From the NCBI RefSeq assembly GCF_963668475.1, contig NZ_OY764544.1:1364001-1428000 (forward strand): 64,000 nt of DNA, written 5' to 3'. Both the position numbers and the translations under genes were made by a program. The notes beneath the pieces are model-generated. The model was not told the origin of the DNA and did no database searches. It was given only the letters and a program-made list of their open reading frames with translations. The DNA is from an uncultured Methanospirillum sp. (lineage in GTDB: Archaea > Halobacteriota > Methanomicrobia > Methanomicrobiales > Methanospirillaceae). This document shows, in pieces, positions 44,244 to 52,996 of this stretch. The stretch's first letter is position 1; each line of letters starts with the position of its first letter.

Positions 44244-44453
44244 ATGAAAATTAGCGCAAGAAATACACTGAAGGGAACAATCAAGTCGATCACCAAGGGT
44301 CCGGTCAACGCTGAAGTGGTCATTGATATCGGCAACGGTGTTCTGGTAACCTCCATGATCACTGCTCATGCGGTTGAGAACCTTGGGCTGAAGGAAGGAA
44401 AAGAGGCATATGCAGTGGTAAAGGCAAGCGAAGTAATGGTAGCGGTTGATTAA
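44244..44453 (+). CDS. Molybdenum-pterin/molybdate-binding protein (Mop), copy 2
   Basis: A 69-residue Mop domain starting at ATG 44244 with AAGGAGGA upstream; an ATG at 44136 adds unrelated residues. ISARNTLKGTIKSITKGPVN and IGNGVLVTSMITAHAVENLGL make it a close paralog of 40098-40307. The strong ribosome site suggests high expression, consistent with a storage role. Confidence 0.93.
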   Translation: MKISARNTLKGTIKSITKGPVNAEVVIDIGNGVLVTSMITAHAVENLGLKEGKEAYAVVKASEVMVAVD

Positions 44454-44515
44454 CCGCCACTTTTTTCAGTTAGAACCGGATGTATTCCGGACTCCCATGA
44501 ATCCGTCAATCAGTC

Positions 44516-46357
44516 TTATTTGGTTTCGGGATTCCGGGTCAGGTTGATGATGCCATAATTCTTCATCTCAGGCCATTGAAGTGAGTATCGGGCAGACCAG
44601 GGCCTGTATCCATCCCTAACTATCCTGATGGTATGGGTTCCGGGAGGGACCTGGAAGAACTTCTCAGTCCCGTTTGTACGCCCATAAAACGTGTTATCAA
44701 TGAATAAAAATCCATTATCAGGCTTTGTTCCAAAAGAGATGAAGGGTTTGTCAGATATCAGTCCGCCCGGGATCCGTATCACTCTCATCTCGGTCTGTTC
44801 TTCATCGCCTGCCTTTATGGTGAGATTTATCGGATATTTTCCGTACATATCAAAGGTGTGGGTGGCATTCTTTGTCTCGTACTCAGGGATCGTATCGTTG
44901 TTTACATTCCACTTCCATGCAGTAACCTGACCTTTGCTTGAATCAACCAGTTGTATTGAATACGCATTGCGTCCAAACCGGGTTGAATAATCAGCAACCA
45001 CCAGATTCCCTGATTTCCCAAGGAAGTAGGAGTCTGTAGCCGCATCAGGATACAGATTACTCATCATCCTGGTCCGGTTTGATAACGAGTAGAGCGTGCC
45101 GGGAATCGAAATACTCTTGTCATGGTTGTCCCAATCTCCATCAGGAATCAGGAAGTTTTTTGCAACCATTGTTCCATCAGATCCACTCTTCGCTTCTCCT
45201 TTAATAACATCAAACCAGATGATCCCTTTGATATTGGGGAATGCCGAGAGCGTTGTAGCGTTATAGAGATAGGTTACCTGATTCTCTTTGTACTGTTTCT
45301 CCTTCTCAGCAGATCCCTGCCCATCAGCCGAGGTCTCCATGAAAATGAACGGATGCTTCTTTTCTACCGAATAATAGTCATAGAATCCTTTCAGTTGAGC
45401 GAGGGATGTCGGGCCTCCCGGCCAGGGATACCAGGTCATGCCCACCCAGTCTACCGAATCTTTACTGAGTTGCTCACCGTTATCACCGGTTCCTGGCCAG
45501 TAATATAAGCGATCCTCTTTTTTCTGGGCGATGTTGCCTGCCCAGATCATCTGAACGCTTGGGTTTGCTTGTCCATGAACAACCGAGTAAGCCGTGCGAA
45601 ACGCCTTTCTCCAGGCCTTTTTATTGGCATCGTCAATACTATCATTCCCGCTCGGATTGACAACCCACTGGGCGTTGTACTCAAGACCAAAGCAGATCAG
45701 GATTGTTGCCGCTTTTCCAGATTTATCAGAGTATTTTTTACTCAATGCATCGCACAGACCTGCGATATCACTGAGTTTCTGAGTTCCGCTCTTTGATCCT
45801 CCGGCAGTTGCTGATAGATCAAGGGTACCGTCAGATGCGGTATATGACCAGGGATACAGGACGATAACCGGAATACCGCCCTGCTGGAGGACATGTTCAG
45901 CCCAGGCAATACAGGAGGAGGAAGGCGTATATTTGATCTTGCCGTAGTCAGAATCAGGATAACTGGCGAGGTTATAGTATCGTGAGAAGAGCAGTTGTTT
46001 GTTCCCGCTTCCTGGGTGAATACTCTCTAAACTTGTTCTGAAGGTGTCGATACCGGTATCCACTGCTGCAACACCATCAGATGCACGTTCTCCATATGTT
46101 CCCGGATGATCCCAGATCTGCGTCTCCCACGGGTTTGGTTGTGCTTTTTGATAGTAATTTACACATGCTACATTGTTTGAACCCTGGTTTCCACCAAGAT
46201 ATGCCCCGATGTAACATCCCCTGTCTGAAAGCAGTCCTTCATCAACAGTCGGGATATGATATGCAGAGACAAGGCTCCCTGACCCTGCCAGACAGATCAG
46301 CAACATGCATGCTACCTTGAGATACCAAATTGAGTATGCCAGTCCCCCCGTGTCCAT
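44516..46357 (-). CDS. Secreted GH26-like glycoside hydrolase with PKD and PEGA domains
   Basis: A 613-residue exported protein. A signal peptide or anchor lies at about residues 13-32 (ending LVSAYH). The catalytic TIM barrel resembles GH26 mannanases: FGLEYNAQWV holds a likely acid/base Glu and FIFMETSADGQG a likely nucleophile Glu. After about residue 455, a PKD-like domain (WKWNVNNDTIPEYE, NATHTFDMYGKYPINLTI) and a C-terminal PEGA-like domain (FQVPPGTHTIRIVRDGYRPW) follow. It may trim or bind surface polysaccharide. Such an enzyme is unusual beside Mo/W genes. Confidence 0.72.
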   Translation of the reverse strand: MDTGGLAYSIWYLKVACMLLICLAGSGSLVSAYHIPTVDEGLLSDRGCYIGAYLGGNQGSNNVACVNYYQKAQPNPWETQIWDHPGTYGERASDGVAAVDTGIDTFRTSLESIHPGSGNKQLLFSRYYNLASYPDSDYGKIKYTPSSSCIAWAEHVLQQGGIPVIVLYPWSYTASDGTLDLSATAGGSKSGTQKLSDIAGLCDALSKKYSDKSGKAATILICFGLEYNAQWVVNPSGNDSIDDANKKAWRKAFRTAYSVVHGQANPSVQMIWAGNIAQKKEDRLYYWPGTGDNGEQLSKDSVDWVGMTWYPWPGGPTSLAQLKGFYDYYSVEKKHPFIFMETSADGQGSAEKEKQYKENQVTYLYNATTLSAFPNIKGIIWFDVIKGEAKSGSDGTMVAKNFLIPDGDWDNHDKSISIPGTLYSLSNRTRMMSNLYPDAATDSYFLGKSGNLVVADYSTRFGRNAYSIQLVDSSKGQVTAWKWNVNNDTIPEYETKNATHTFDMYGKYPINLTIKAGDEEQTEMRVIRIPGGLISDKPFISFGTKPDNGFLFIDNTFYGRTNGTEKFFQVPPGTHTIRIVRDGYRPWSARYSLQWPEMKNYGIINLTRNPETK

Positions 46358-46448
46358 AGGTATAAATCCCCGTTCAGTAGTAGAGGATCACTTTCTGTGC
46401 TGATAAATTGATGTGATTCTTCAAGGGACTTTCAGATCGTCAAATCAG

Positions 46449-46760
46449 TCACGTTTCGTCAGGTTCACCTGAAAGGACTGATACGAACATGGAAAGGAGA
46501 AACTTCTCTGAACGCTCCAGTTCATCTGCAGCATACCATACCTCGATCTTCTTCTTTCCTACAACCCCTCTCATGTTGAAGGTTGAGTTATGGATGATCG
46601 TGTATACCGGATCTGCAAGATAATCCATGATATAGACATCCCCTGCGGGTTTCATGGCGTTGACCATCTCCCGTGTTACTGGTCCGGGCAGGAGATACTC
46701 CTTTTTTATCTTGCCATCCCCACACTGTTTGACTTTTACTTCCTGAATGGTCTCAAGCAT
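46449..46760 (-). CDS. Small conserved protein, PVT-motif family copy C
   Basis: A 103-residue soluble protein aligned with copies A and B: DGKIKKEYLLPGPVTREMV, then MRGVVGKKKIEVWY and a helical C-terminus. I chose Met at 46760 to match the N-terminal lengths of the paralogs; an upstream ATG at 46796 is possible. It is divergent from the methyltransferase at 46904. The function is unknown. Confidence 0.7.
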   Translation of the reverse strand: MLETIQEVKVKQCGDGKIKKEYLLPGPVTREMVNAMKPAGDVYIMDYLADPVYTIIHNSTFNMRGVVGKKKIEVWYAADELERSEKFLLSMFVSVLSGEPDET

Positions 46761-46903
46761 GATTGTCCTGTATGTATTTGTATCGCTGGTATTCATTGAA
46801 CGTCCGGCCAGATCTATACCTTCGTGTAAATTAGAATGTATTAAATGCCAGGTTAAAGAAGTGAGATTCCATCAAGATAATATATGATTGCAGATTATGT
46901 ATA

Positions 46904-48208
46904 GTGATCGTAATGACCCAATCACTCTTTTCACACCACATTTCATCTGCCCCATCCTCATATCATCTGACCGAAGAGAGAAGTCATCGGATGAGGCAGC
47001 GGATATTTATTACAAATCCACCAGCAGAACCAGATCACCTCTTTGCCACAATCAACCGGATGGCTGCAGAGGCACAGCAGTTCTACTCTCTCATTGCTGC
47101 ACTGAATATCAGACTGTTTGATCATCTTGATGTACCGGTCTCACTCGATGATCTCCGCCAGATAGTTCCTCATTCTGATATGATCCCCCCGCTTCTGGGA
47201 ATCCTGGTGGATTGTGGATTTATCAGTGAAGATGAGGCCATGTACCAGAATACTCCGGTGGCATCCACATACTTCACGACGCAATCACCCTATTATCAGG
47301 GGGCATACCTGGAGAAGATCAGAAAGAAGATATCAGAACTCTGGGTCAATCTCCCAGATGTCATCAGGAACGGCCCGGTTGTGTACGATAAGAAGGAGTT
47401 CTTCTGCGATATGTGCCTTCCACCGATGGCAGAGAATGCCATGACCGGCAGGCTACAGCATGTTGTCAGATCGATCGTTGCCATGCCTGAATTTTTGTCT
47501 GCTCATAAGATGCTTGACCTTGGTGGAGGACACGGGCTGTACTCGATTGCACTCGCTTCACTGAAGTGGGATCTCATCAGTATCGTGTTTGACCTGCCAG
47601 AGGTGACTGATACAACATGCGATTACATTATTGCTCATGATATGGACGAGCAGGTGAAGGTATTTCCAGGTAACTTTTTCACTGACGAACTCGGTACCGG
47701 GTATGATCTCATCCTATCATCCTCAAATCCGAGCGGGAAGAAGACCGCCATGATATCGAAGATCTATAATGCTCTGGCCCCGGGAGGTATATTCGTCAAC
47801 ATTCAATCCAGTGATACTGATATCGTGGATAATCCCGTCTCCCAGCTGGAACGCAAGATGTGGATGGTAGACGGAGAACCAGAGTGGAAGTCACACAAAG
47901 GGAAGCAGCCATTCCTCTCTGATACGTATGTCCATGCCCTCCGGGAGTGTGGATTTGAGATAAAACAGGTTGAACAGATCCCTGATCTCTGCAAGGATGA
48001 CTTTATGGTGACCATGATCATCTGCAAGAAGAAAGAACAGATGAGACCAGCCCCATCTCTCCGGATCACGCTCCTCTCAAGAAAACAACGGGAACAGACG
48101 GTCACCCTCACGGTTGACACACAGGATCCTGACTGGCTGAAGACACTGTCACTCATGGGCCTCTCTTCTTCAGCCGAAGAGCGGCAGAAATCCCAGGCTC
48201 ACAGATGA
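46904..48208 (+). CDS. SAM methyltransferase with N-terminal winged-helix/dimerisation domain
   Basis: A 434-residue protein. The winged-helix domain (FYSLIAALNIRLFDHLDVPV) is followed by the Rossmann core with motif I MLDLGGGHGLYSIALA, acidic VFDLPEV and GYDLILSSSNPSG. About 55 residues past the core (LRITLLSRKQREQTVT) extend it at the C-terminus. Its layout matches 33115-34143. The start is uncertain: ATG at 46904 or the internal ATG about 30 codons on. It is divergent from PVT copy C and convergent with the aminotransferase at 48217. Confidence 0.8.
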   Translation: MIVMTQSLFSHHISSAPSSYHLTEERSHRMRQRIFITNPPAEPDHLFATINRMAAEAQQFYSLIAALNIRLFDHLDVPVSLDDLRQIVPHSDMIPPLLGILVDCGFISEDEAMYQNTPVASTYFTTQSPYYQGAYLEKIRKKISELWVNLPDVIRNGPVVYDKKEFFCDMCLPPMAENAMTGRLQHVVRSIVAMPEFLSAHKMLDLGGGHGLYSIALASLKWDLISIVFDLPEVTDTTCDYIIAHDMDEQVKVFPGNFFTDELGTGYDLILSSSNPSGKKTAMISKIYNALAPGGIFVNIQSSDTDIVDNPVSQLERKMWMVDGEPEWKSHKGKQPFLSDTYVHALRECGFEIKQVEQIPDLCKDDFMVTMIICKKKEQMRPAPSLRITLLSRKQREQTVTLTVDTQDPDWLKTLSLMGLSSSAEERQKSQAHR

Positions 48209-48216
48209 GTCTGGTT

Positions 48217-49389
48217 TTACATTCCTGATGCCCGAACCTGCTTCCCCAGAGTTGCCAGGATCTCTCCGGCGTACCGGCAATCTGCCGGGTCGGTGAGGAG
48301 CGACGGGCTGAGCCTCACGCATCCTTTTCCTACTGTTATCTGATTGTGAATCAGAGGGGCACAATGGAGTCCGGTTCTGGTTATGAGACCATATGTAGTT
48401 CTGAGCACAAAACCTGCCGTGTCGGGATCCATTCCTTTAATGTTTACTGCAAAGACGGGGATATCAGGTGATGGGTGGTACCTGATCACCGAATCAGAAT
48501 CCTTCAACGGTTCATAAAAAGCGTCAATGCACCTTTTCTGATGATCAGCAATCCTATCGAACCCGGTTTCCTGAATATACGTGACCCCTGCTTCAAGCGA
48601 GATAATACCGGGATAGTTGGGCGTTCCTGCTTCGTACCGCTCCGGAAGCATTGCCGGTTGCCTGAGATCTGACGAGTTTGTACCTGTGCCTCCCTGCATG
48701 ATCGGCTGTACTGCTTCGGGATCGCGGATCCAGAAACCTCCGGTTCCCGGCATGCCAAAGAGGTACTTATGTCCGGTGAAGACAAAGGCATCAGCACCAA
48801 GTCGTGAGAGATCGACTGGGATCTGTCCGGCAGTCTGCGATCCATCGACAAGCAGGAATATTCCGGTTCCTTTGAGTGCAGCATGTATCTCCTGTATCTT
48901 CTGGACTGTCCCAATGACATTGCTTCCCTGGTTTATGACAAGAAGCCGGGTGTCATCCTTTATTTCATCCCGCACATCAGCAGGACGAATATATCCATCA
49001 CGGGATGGGATGATCGAGAGGGTTATCCTTCGTTGATCTGCAAGAGTCGTGAGTGGACGTAGGACAGAGTTATGATCAAGGTCCGTGGTGATCGCATGGA
49101 ACTGAGATGCCTGTCCGACAGCAAACCCGTGGATCAGCATATTCAGCGACTGGGTTGCCCCGGATGTAAAGATCAGATTGTCAGGGTTCTCGCAGCCGAA
49201 AAACTCTGCTACCGTCTCCCGAGCCTTCTGAACCGGGTCGAGAGTGAGTTCATCGGTCGAACGCCCTGATTCTACAGGCAGGGCCAGAAGGTGATCATGC
49301 ACCGCCCTGATAACTGATTCGGGCTTTGGCCACGAGGTTGCAGCATTATTGAGATAGATATCACGCGGTGGTGGATGGGATTTGTTCAC
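48217..49389 (-). CDS. Class V aminotransferase, cysteine-desulfurase-like (copy 2)
   Basis: A 390-residue PLP enzyme paralogous to 26816-27991: IYLNNAATSWPKPES, LDHNSVLRPL, PLP lysine about K208 in FTGHKYLFGMPGTGGF, and a cysteine in RTGLHCAPLIH. It is probably a sulfur (or selenium) donor. It ends eight bases from the stop of the convergent methyltransferase. As in copy 1, a methyltransferase and a PVT-family protein are close by. Confidence 0.85.
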   Translation of the reverse strand: MNKSHPPPRDIYLNNAATSWPKPESVIRAVHDHLLALPVESGRSTDELTLDPVQKARETVAEFFGCENPDNLIFTSGATQSLNMLIHGFAVGQASQFHAITTDLDHNSVLRPLTTLADQRRITLSIIPSRDGYIRPADVRDEIKDDTRLLVINQGSNVIGTVQKIQEIHAALKGTGIFLLVDGSQTAGQIPVDLSRLGADAFVFTGHKYLFGMPGTGGFWIRDPEAVQPIMQGGTGTNSSDLRQPAMLPERYEAGTPNYPGIISLEAGVTYIQETGFDRIADHQKRCIDAFYEPLKDSDSVIRYHPSPDIPVFAVNIKGMDPDTAGFVLRTTYGLITRTGLHCAPLIHNQITVGKGCVRLSPSLLTDPADCRYAGEILATLGKQVRASGM

Positions 49390-49673
49390 AAACTACTATT
49401 GATATGTCAGTGACATTGAGGTTTTCTATTGGGTAAAATCCATGAATGATCTAGGTCATATCGGTAAAAAATCGGAGGCAAGAGTTCGATAACAGCGAGC
49501 GAGATCTATCTGGCGGGAAAATTTCTCCTCCGCAAAGTTTCATCCAAACATCCGGATAAACTAGATTGAGAACCAAGGAAAGTAGATGAATGATGATTCT
49601 CATCACATTCAAAGAACAATGCAGATATGCACCTAAATTCATATAATATTTAGGCAACTTACGGGAATGACCT

Positions 49674-49880
49674 ATGGCAGGTAAGATAAAACTCCTCATT
49701 GATAGCCTCGTTGAGCAGCGGGCACAGGGTAATCCCAGCCTTGAGTCCACAACGAGAACAAAGCTCCTTCTCAAGGGCATCGACGGAACAAAATATAATG
49801 TCTCATCTGACGATGATCCAGCAGTCATCCAAAAGATCAGAGAGATCGCAAAAGATATGGGTGTCCAGCTCACGGGGTAA
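49674..49880 (+). CDS. Small hypothetical protein upstream of FIST protein
   Basis: A 68-residue charged soluble protein (AGKIKLLIDSLVEQRAQGN, TKLLLKGIDGTKY, IQKIREIAKDMGVQL), not recognised. It ends two bases before the FIST gene start, so the pair is co-transcribed. The pattern KLLLKGID...DDDPAVIQKI resembles small regulatory or adaptor proteins, but no family can be named. Confidence 0.7.
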   Translation: MAGKIKLLIDSLVEQRAQGNPSLESTTRTKLLLKGIDGTKYNVSSDDDPAVIQKIREIAKDMGVQLTG

Positions 49881-49882
49881 AT

Positions 49883-50986
49883 ATGGCAATTAAGGTAGCA
49901 CAATCATTAAAAACCGAACCATCGGCTGTTGCGACAGAGATTGCAGCATCGTTTTCAGATCTGAAACCGGTAGCAGTTCTCTTTTTTGCTTCATCACAAT
50001 ATGATCCTGCTTCCATCAGCAGGATGATGAAGGAGAAATTCGCTGATGCCACCGTCATCGGGTGTTCAACAGCCGGCGAACTGGTATCAGACAGCATGCT
50101 GAAGAACTCTGTTGTAGCCATGGCCCTTGAATCTGATGCAATATCAGGCATTGCAGCAGATGTTATCGATCTCAGTGATCGCAAGGCCCCGTCACGGGCA
50201 ATTATCGGCCTTGCAGAGAAGTTTGGATCCAAACCGCTCGATCTCAATCCTGAACAGTACGTAGGCATCATCCTTATCGATGGTCTCTCCTGTGCTGAGG
50301 AGTGGCTGATGGAAAATATCGGAGATCTGGTTGACATTCCGGTAATTGGAGGATCAGCAGGGGATGACCTTGCTTTTAAGAAGACCAGCGTATATCTGGA
50401 CGGAGAGGTATACGAGAATTCAGCAGTGCTCGCATTATTGAAGCCGGCCTCCCGGTTCGAACTGGTAAAGACCCAATCGTTCTGCGGGACCGGGAAGAAA
50501 CTTGTCCCAACCGCAGTAGACGAAGCAACCCGCAAGGTCATCGAGTTCAATGGCATACCGGCAGTTACCGCATATGCAGAGGCAGTCGGCGCCAGGGAGA
50601 GCGACATTGCCTCTCATTTCATGTCAAATCCGGTGGGGCTTATTGCCGAAGGTGAGCCGTTTGTGCGAAGTCCGCAGCGGGTTGACGGGAGTTCTATCTA
50701 CTTCTACTGCCAGATCAGGAACGGTGTGGATCTTGAGGTTCTCTCTTCAACAGATATCATAGCAGACACAACAGCAGCGATTCAGAAGATCCAGAATAAA
50801 GATACCCCTGCCAAAGGAATAATAAATTTCAACTGCATCCTCAGGACCCTTCAGCTCTACCAGGAAGGAAAGAATGAGGCATATGGTAATATCTTTAAGA
50901 ATATTCCAACCGTGGGATTTTCAACCTATGGAGAGGAGTATATCGGACATATCAACCAGACTGCAACGATGCTCGTTTTCTTCTGA
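49883..50986 (+). CDS. FIST-domain sensor protein
   Basis: A 367-residue protein with FIST N and FIST C domains: VLFFASSQYDPASIS, FADATVIGCSTAGEL, VIGGSAGDDLAF in the N-domain, and a C-domain ending INFNCILRTLQLY and VGFSTYGEEYIGHINQTATM. FIST domains are thought to sense small molecules (probably amino acids) in signalling proteins, usually joined to histidine kinases or chemotaxis proteins. Here it stands without a transmitter domain, paired with a 68-residue gene. Confidence 0.85.
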   Translation: MAIKVAQSLKTEPSAVATEIAASFSDLKPVAVLFFASSQYDPASISRMMKEKFADATVIGCSTAGELVSDSMLKNSVVAMALESDAISGIAADVIDLSDRKAPSRAIIGLAEKFGSKPLDLNPEQYVGIILIDGLSCAEEWLMENIGDLVDIPVIGGSAGDDLAFKKTSVYLDGEVYENSAVLALLKPASRFELVKTQSFCGTGKKLVPTAVDEATRKVIEFNGIPAVTAYAEAVGARESDIASHFMSNPVGLIAEGEPFVRSPQRVDGSSIYFYCQIRNGVDLEVLSSTDIIADTTAAIQKIQNKDTPAKGIINFNCILRTLQLYQEGKNEAYGNIFKNIPTVGFSTYGEEYIGHINQTATMLVFF

Positions 50987-51071
50987 TTGGATGTCACAAC
51001 ACCGGTAAAACCGGTCCTTTATTTATCAGTCAGATAGTCCAGGGGAGATTATCCAGTTATTATGGTAGTAA

Positions 51072-51124
51072 CCCCAACGGTGCCTCGTTGGGTGCCCCAA
51101 GCGGACCGATGAAAAGGACTTTTC
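51072..51124 (+). promoter_or_regulatory. Conserved leader element, copy 2 of 3
   Basis: CCCAAC/GTTGGG hairpin (loop GGTGCCTC) followed by GGACCGATGAAAAGGACT, matching copy 1 at most positions. It lies 92 bases upstream of the methyltransferase at 51217 in the same orientation. A nine-codon frame (MKRTFPCK, 51109-51135) starts in the conserved tail, as in copy 1. Confidence 0.7.
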
Positions 51125-51216
51125 CATGCAAATAATAACTAATATACGCATTTATTGTCTCACACGATCTGTCCTGACAGAATCAGGTACCACTATACAT
51201 CACGGATAAACCCCTC

Positions 51217-51840
51217 ATGTCCTTTGAAAATGCCGAACGATATGACCAGTTGACCAGAACGACATATGCACGGATTTATCCGGTTATTGCCAGCCAGATT
51301 CTTGAAAGAACCGGGATCTGCGAGGGCATCTGTGTAGATATTGGTTCTGGTCCTGGGCCTCTTTCTATTGCTCTGGCTCTCCAGTCTGATCTCTGGATGA
51401 TTTCCCTTGATACCTCACCAAAAATGCAGAACCTTCTCTGGAAGAATATAAGGCTCAGAAACCTTACTGAACGAATATGCCCAATTATCGGCGGTGTTCA
51501 TACCATCCCCCTCCATGATGGATCATGTGATCTTGTTGTAAGCCGTGGTTCGTATCACTTCTGGAGTAACCTTCCAGGTGCGTTTAGAGAGATCCATCGT
51601 ATCCTCAAAGAAGGGGGTATCGCATATGTCGGGGGAGGGTATGGTTCAGCAGAGATCAGAGATGCCATCAATCTGAAGAAAAAAGAAGAGAACCCAGAAC
51701 GGGAATCTGTGATTACTCCGGGAATGAGGTTTCGCAAATATGGTCCTGGAGAAATTGAAGATGCAATCAGGGCCGCCATCATCGGTGATTACCGGATAAT
51801 CAATGATGAATCGGGGTTCTGGATAATTTTTTCACGATAG
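51217..51840 (+). CDS. Class I SAM methyltransferase
   Basis: A 207-residue UbiE/type 11 methyltransferase: MSFENAERYDQLTRTTYARI at the start, motif I CVDIGSGPGPLSIALA, acidic ISLDTSPKM, and VVSRGSYHFWSNLPGAFREI. The C-terminal part (YRIINDESGFWIIFSR) completes the fold. Element copy 2 lies upstream. It is convergent with the DUF364-like gene, nine bases apart. The substrate is unknown. Confidence 0.82.
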   Translation: MSFENAERYDQLTRTTYARIYPVIASQILERTGICEGICVDIGSGPGPLSIALALQSDLWMISLDTSPKMQNLLWKNIRLRNLTERICPIIGGVHTIPLHDGSCDLVVSRGSYHFWSNLPGAFREIHRILKEGGIAYVGGGYGSAEIRDAINLKKKEENPERESVITPGMRFRKYGPGEIEDAIRAAIIGDYRIINDESGFWIIFSR

Positions 51841-51848
51841 ATACGGAG

Positions 51849-52712
51849 TTACAGGTTCCCTACGTTATATTTTCGCTGGTGTTTACGGAGAGCTGTCTCC
51901 ATATCCGGAGCATTCATAACATCATACTCGAACTTTTCAGGATCGCTGATGGCTACCGACATCGCGATGGTGATACCATTCTCAAAGAGCACATCCGGTA
52001 GTAACTGGGCACTCGACCCATAGAGCGCTCTGATTCTGGCATTCTTTGCATATCCAACAACTTCTTCAAAGGTCCCGTTCACAAGAGTAGATCCGGTGAT
52101 GATGGCGACATCCGCATCGGCAAGCACTTCTCTATTTTCATCAGCAGGATGCACGGTTATCCCTGCAGGACCATAGGTGATGGTCTCACCAATTATCGTT
52201 GTCCTGAACGCTTCAACCGGGCGCTGATCGGTGACATGCAGTTCCCTGCACCTTCCGGCATAACTCTTTACAAGCCCCCCATATCCAACAATCACGAGGT
52301 TGTCATCACTCCTGACAAGGTCCTTGACCTCTATCCCTACCTTGTACCCTTTCTCCAGCAGGACTTCATCGGTGACCAGCGGCTGTGAGAGGGCGTTGAG
52401 GGCAGCAAGGCCGACGGAACGCCTGCCCAGGCATTGCTCTCCAATCGTCTCCCTGGCAACCTCAAAGAGCGGTCTGCCGATACAGGATTGGAGGTACGCA
52501 GGATCGATGCCGGTCTGTTCAGTGCCATAGAGGGGATTGTTGTCCTGGAAACTCATCGCAACCCCAGAGCACCCATCGGTTCCGATAACAGCATTCCATC
52601 CCGGATTAAGACCGAGCTGCTTCACCCTTACATCAGGGAGATTTAGTCGTCTGTACTCGCTGAGCAGTTTCTGGTATCCTTTTTCAAGGATCGTCGCCGG
52701 TTTCAGGGTCAT
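51849..52712 (-). CDS. DUF364/DUF4213-like Rossmann protein (putative heavy-metal chelation)
   Basis: A 287-residue cytosolic protein. The N-terminal domain (GLNPGWNAVIGTDGCSGVAM, DPAYLQSCIGRPL) and the C-terminal Rossmann-like domain (DNLVIVGYGGLVKSYAGRC, ADVAIITGSTLVNGTFEEV) match the DUF4213-DUF364 pair, which often lies beside metal transporters and is proposed to bind metal. It is divergent from modB. Leader element copy 3 lies in its upstream region. Confidence 0.82.
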   Translation of the reverse strand: MTLKPATILEKGYQKLLSEYRRLNLPDVRVKQLGLNPGWNAVIGTDGCSGVAMSFQDNNPLYGTEQTGIDPAYLQSCIGRPLFEVARETIGEQCLGRRSVGLAALNALSQPLVTDEVLLEKGYKVGIEVKDLVRSDDNLVIVGYGGLVKSYAGRCRELHVTDQRPVEAFRTTIIGETITYGPAGITVHPADENREVLADADVAIITGSTLVNGTFEEVVGYAKNARIRALYGSSAQLLPDVLFENGITIAMSVAISDPEKFEYDVMNAPDMETALRKHQRKYNVGNL

Positions 52713-52820
52713 GATATGTTCCGTGGCATCTGATAGCGCTCTATAGATATGGATAAAAAAGTTAAAAGATTATTTCAATTATTCGATTGAGTATACCGGT
52801 TCTCATATCAGTATTATATT

Positions 52821-52874
52821 AAAAAGTCTTTTTCACCGGTCCTCTCTGGTGACCCCAACAGGGCACCGTTGGGG
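52821..52874 (-). promoter_or_regulatory. Conserved leader element, copy 3 of 3
   Basis: On the minus strand: CCCCAAC/GTTGGGG hairpin (loop GGTGCCCT) then GGACCGGTGAAAAAGACTTT. It lies 108 bases upstream of the DUF364-like gene, in its orientation. The tail starts a short GTG frame (KKTF after the start, stop at 52819). On the plus strand the same hairpin plus T-run mimics a terminator. Confidence 0.65.
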
Positions 52875-52996
52875 TTTTTTAAAGAGTTGTTCAATCAGAA
52901 CAATTCCTGAATTGTCGGGATATGACCATGCCTGATCACGGACAGGAAGGGAATGGTTAGATACCAGATCGGATCTATATGTGACCAGAGAAAAGG

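Noticed and set aside
52849..52880. Hairpin plus T-run read on the plus strand as an intrinsic terminator
   Set aside because: No plus-strand gene ends upstream of it, and the same sequence on the minus strand matches the leader element found twice elsewhere.
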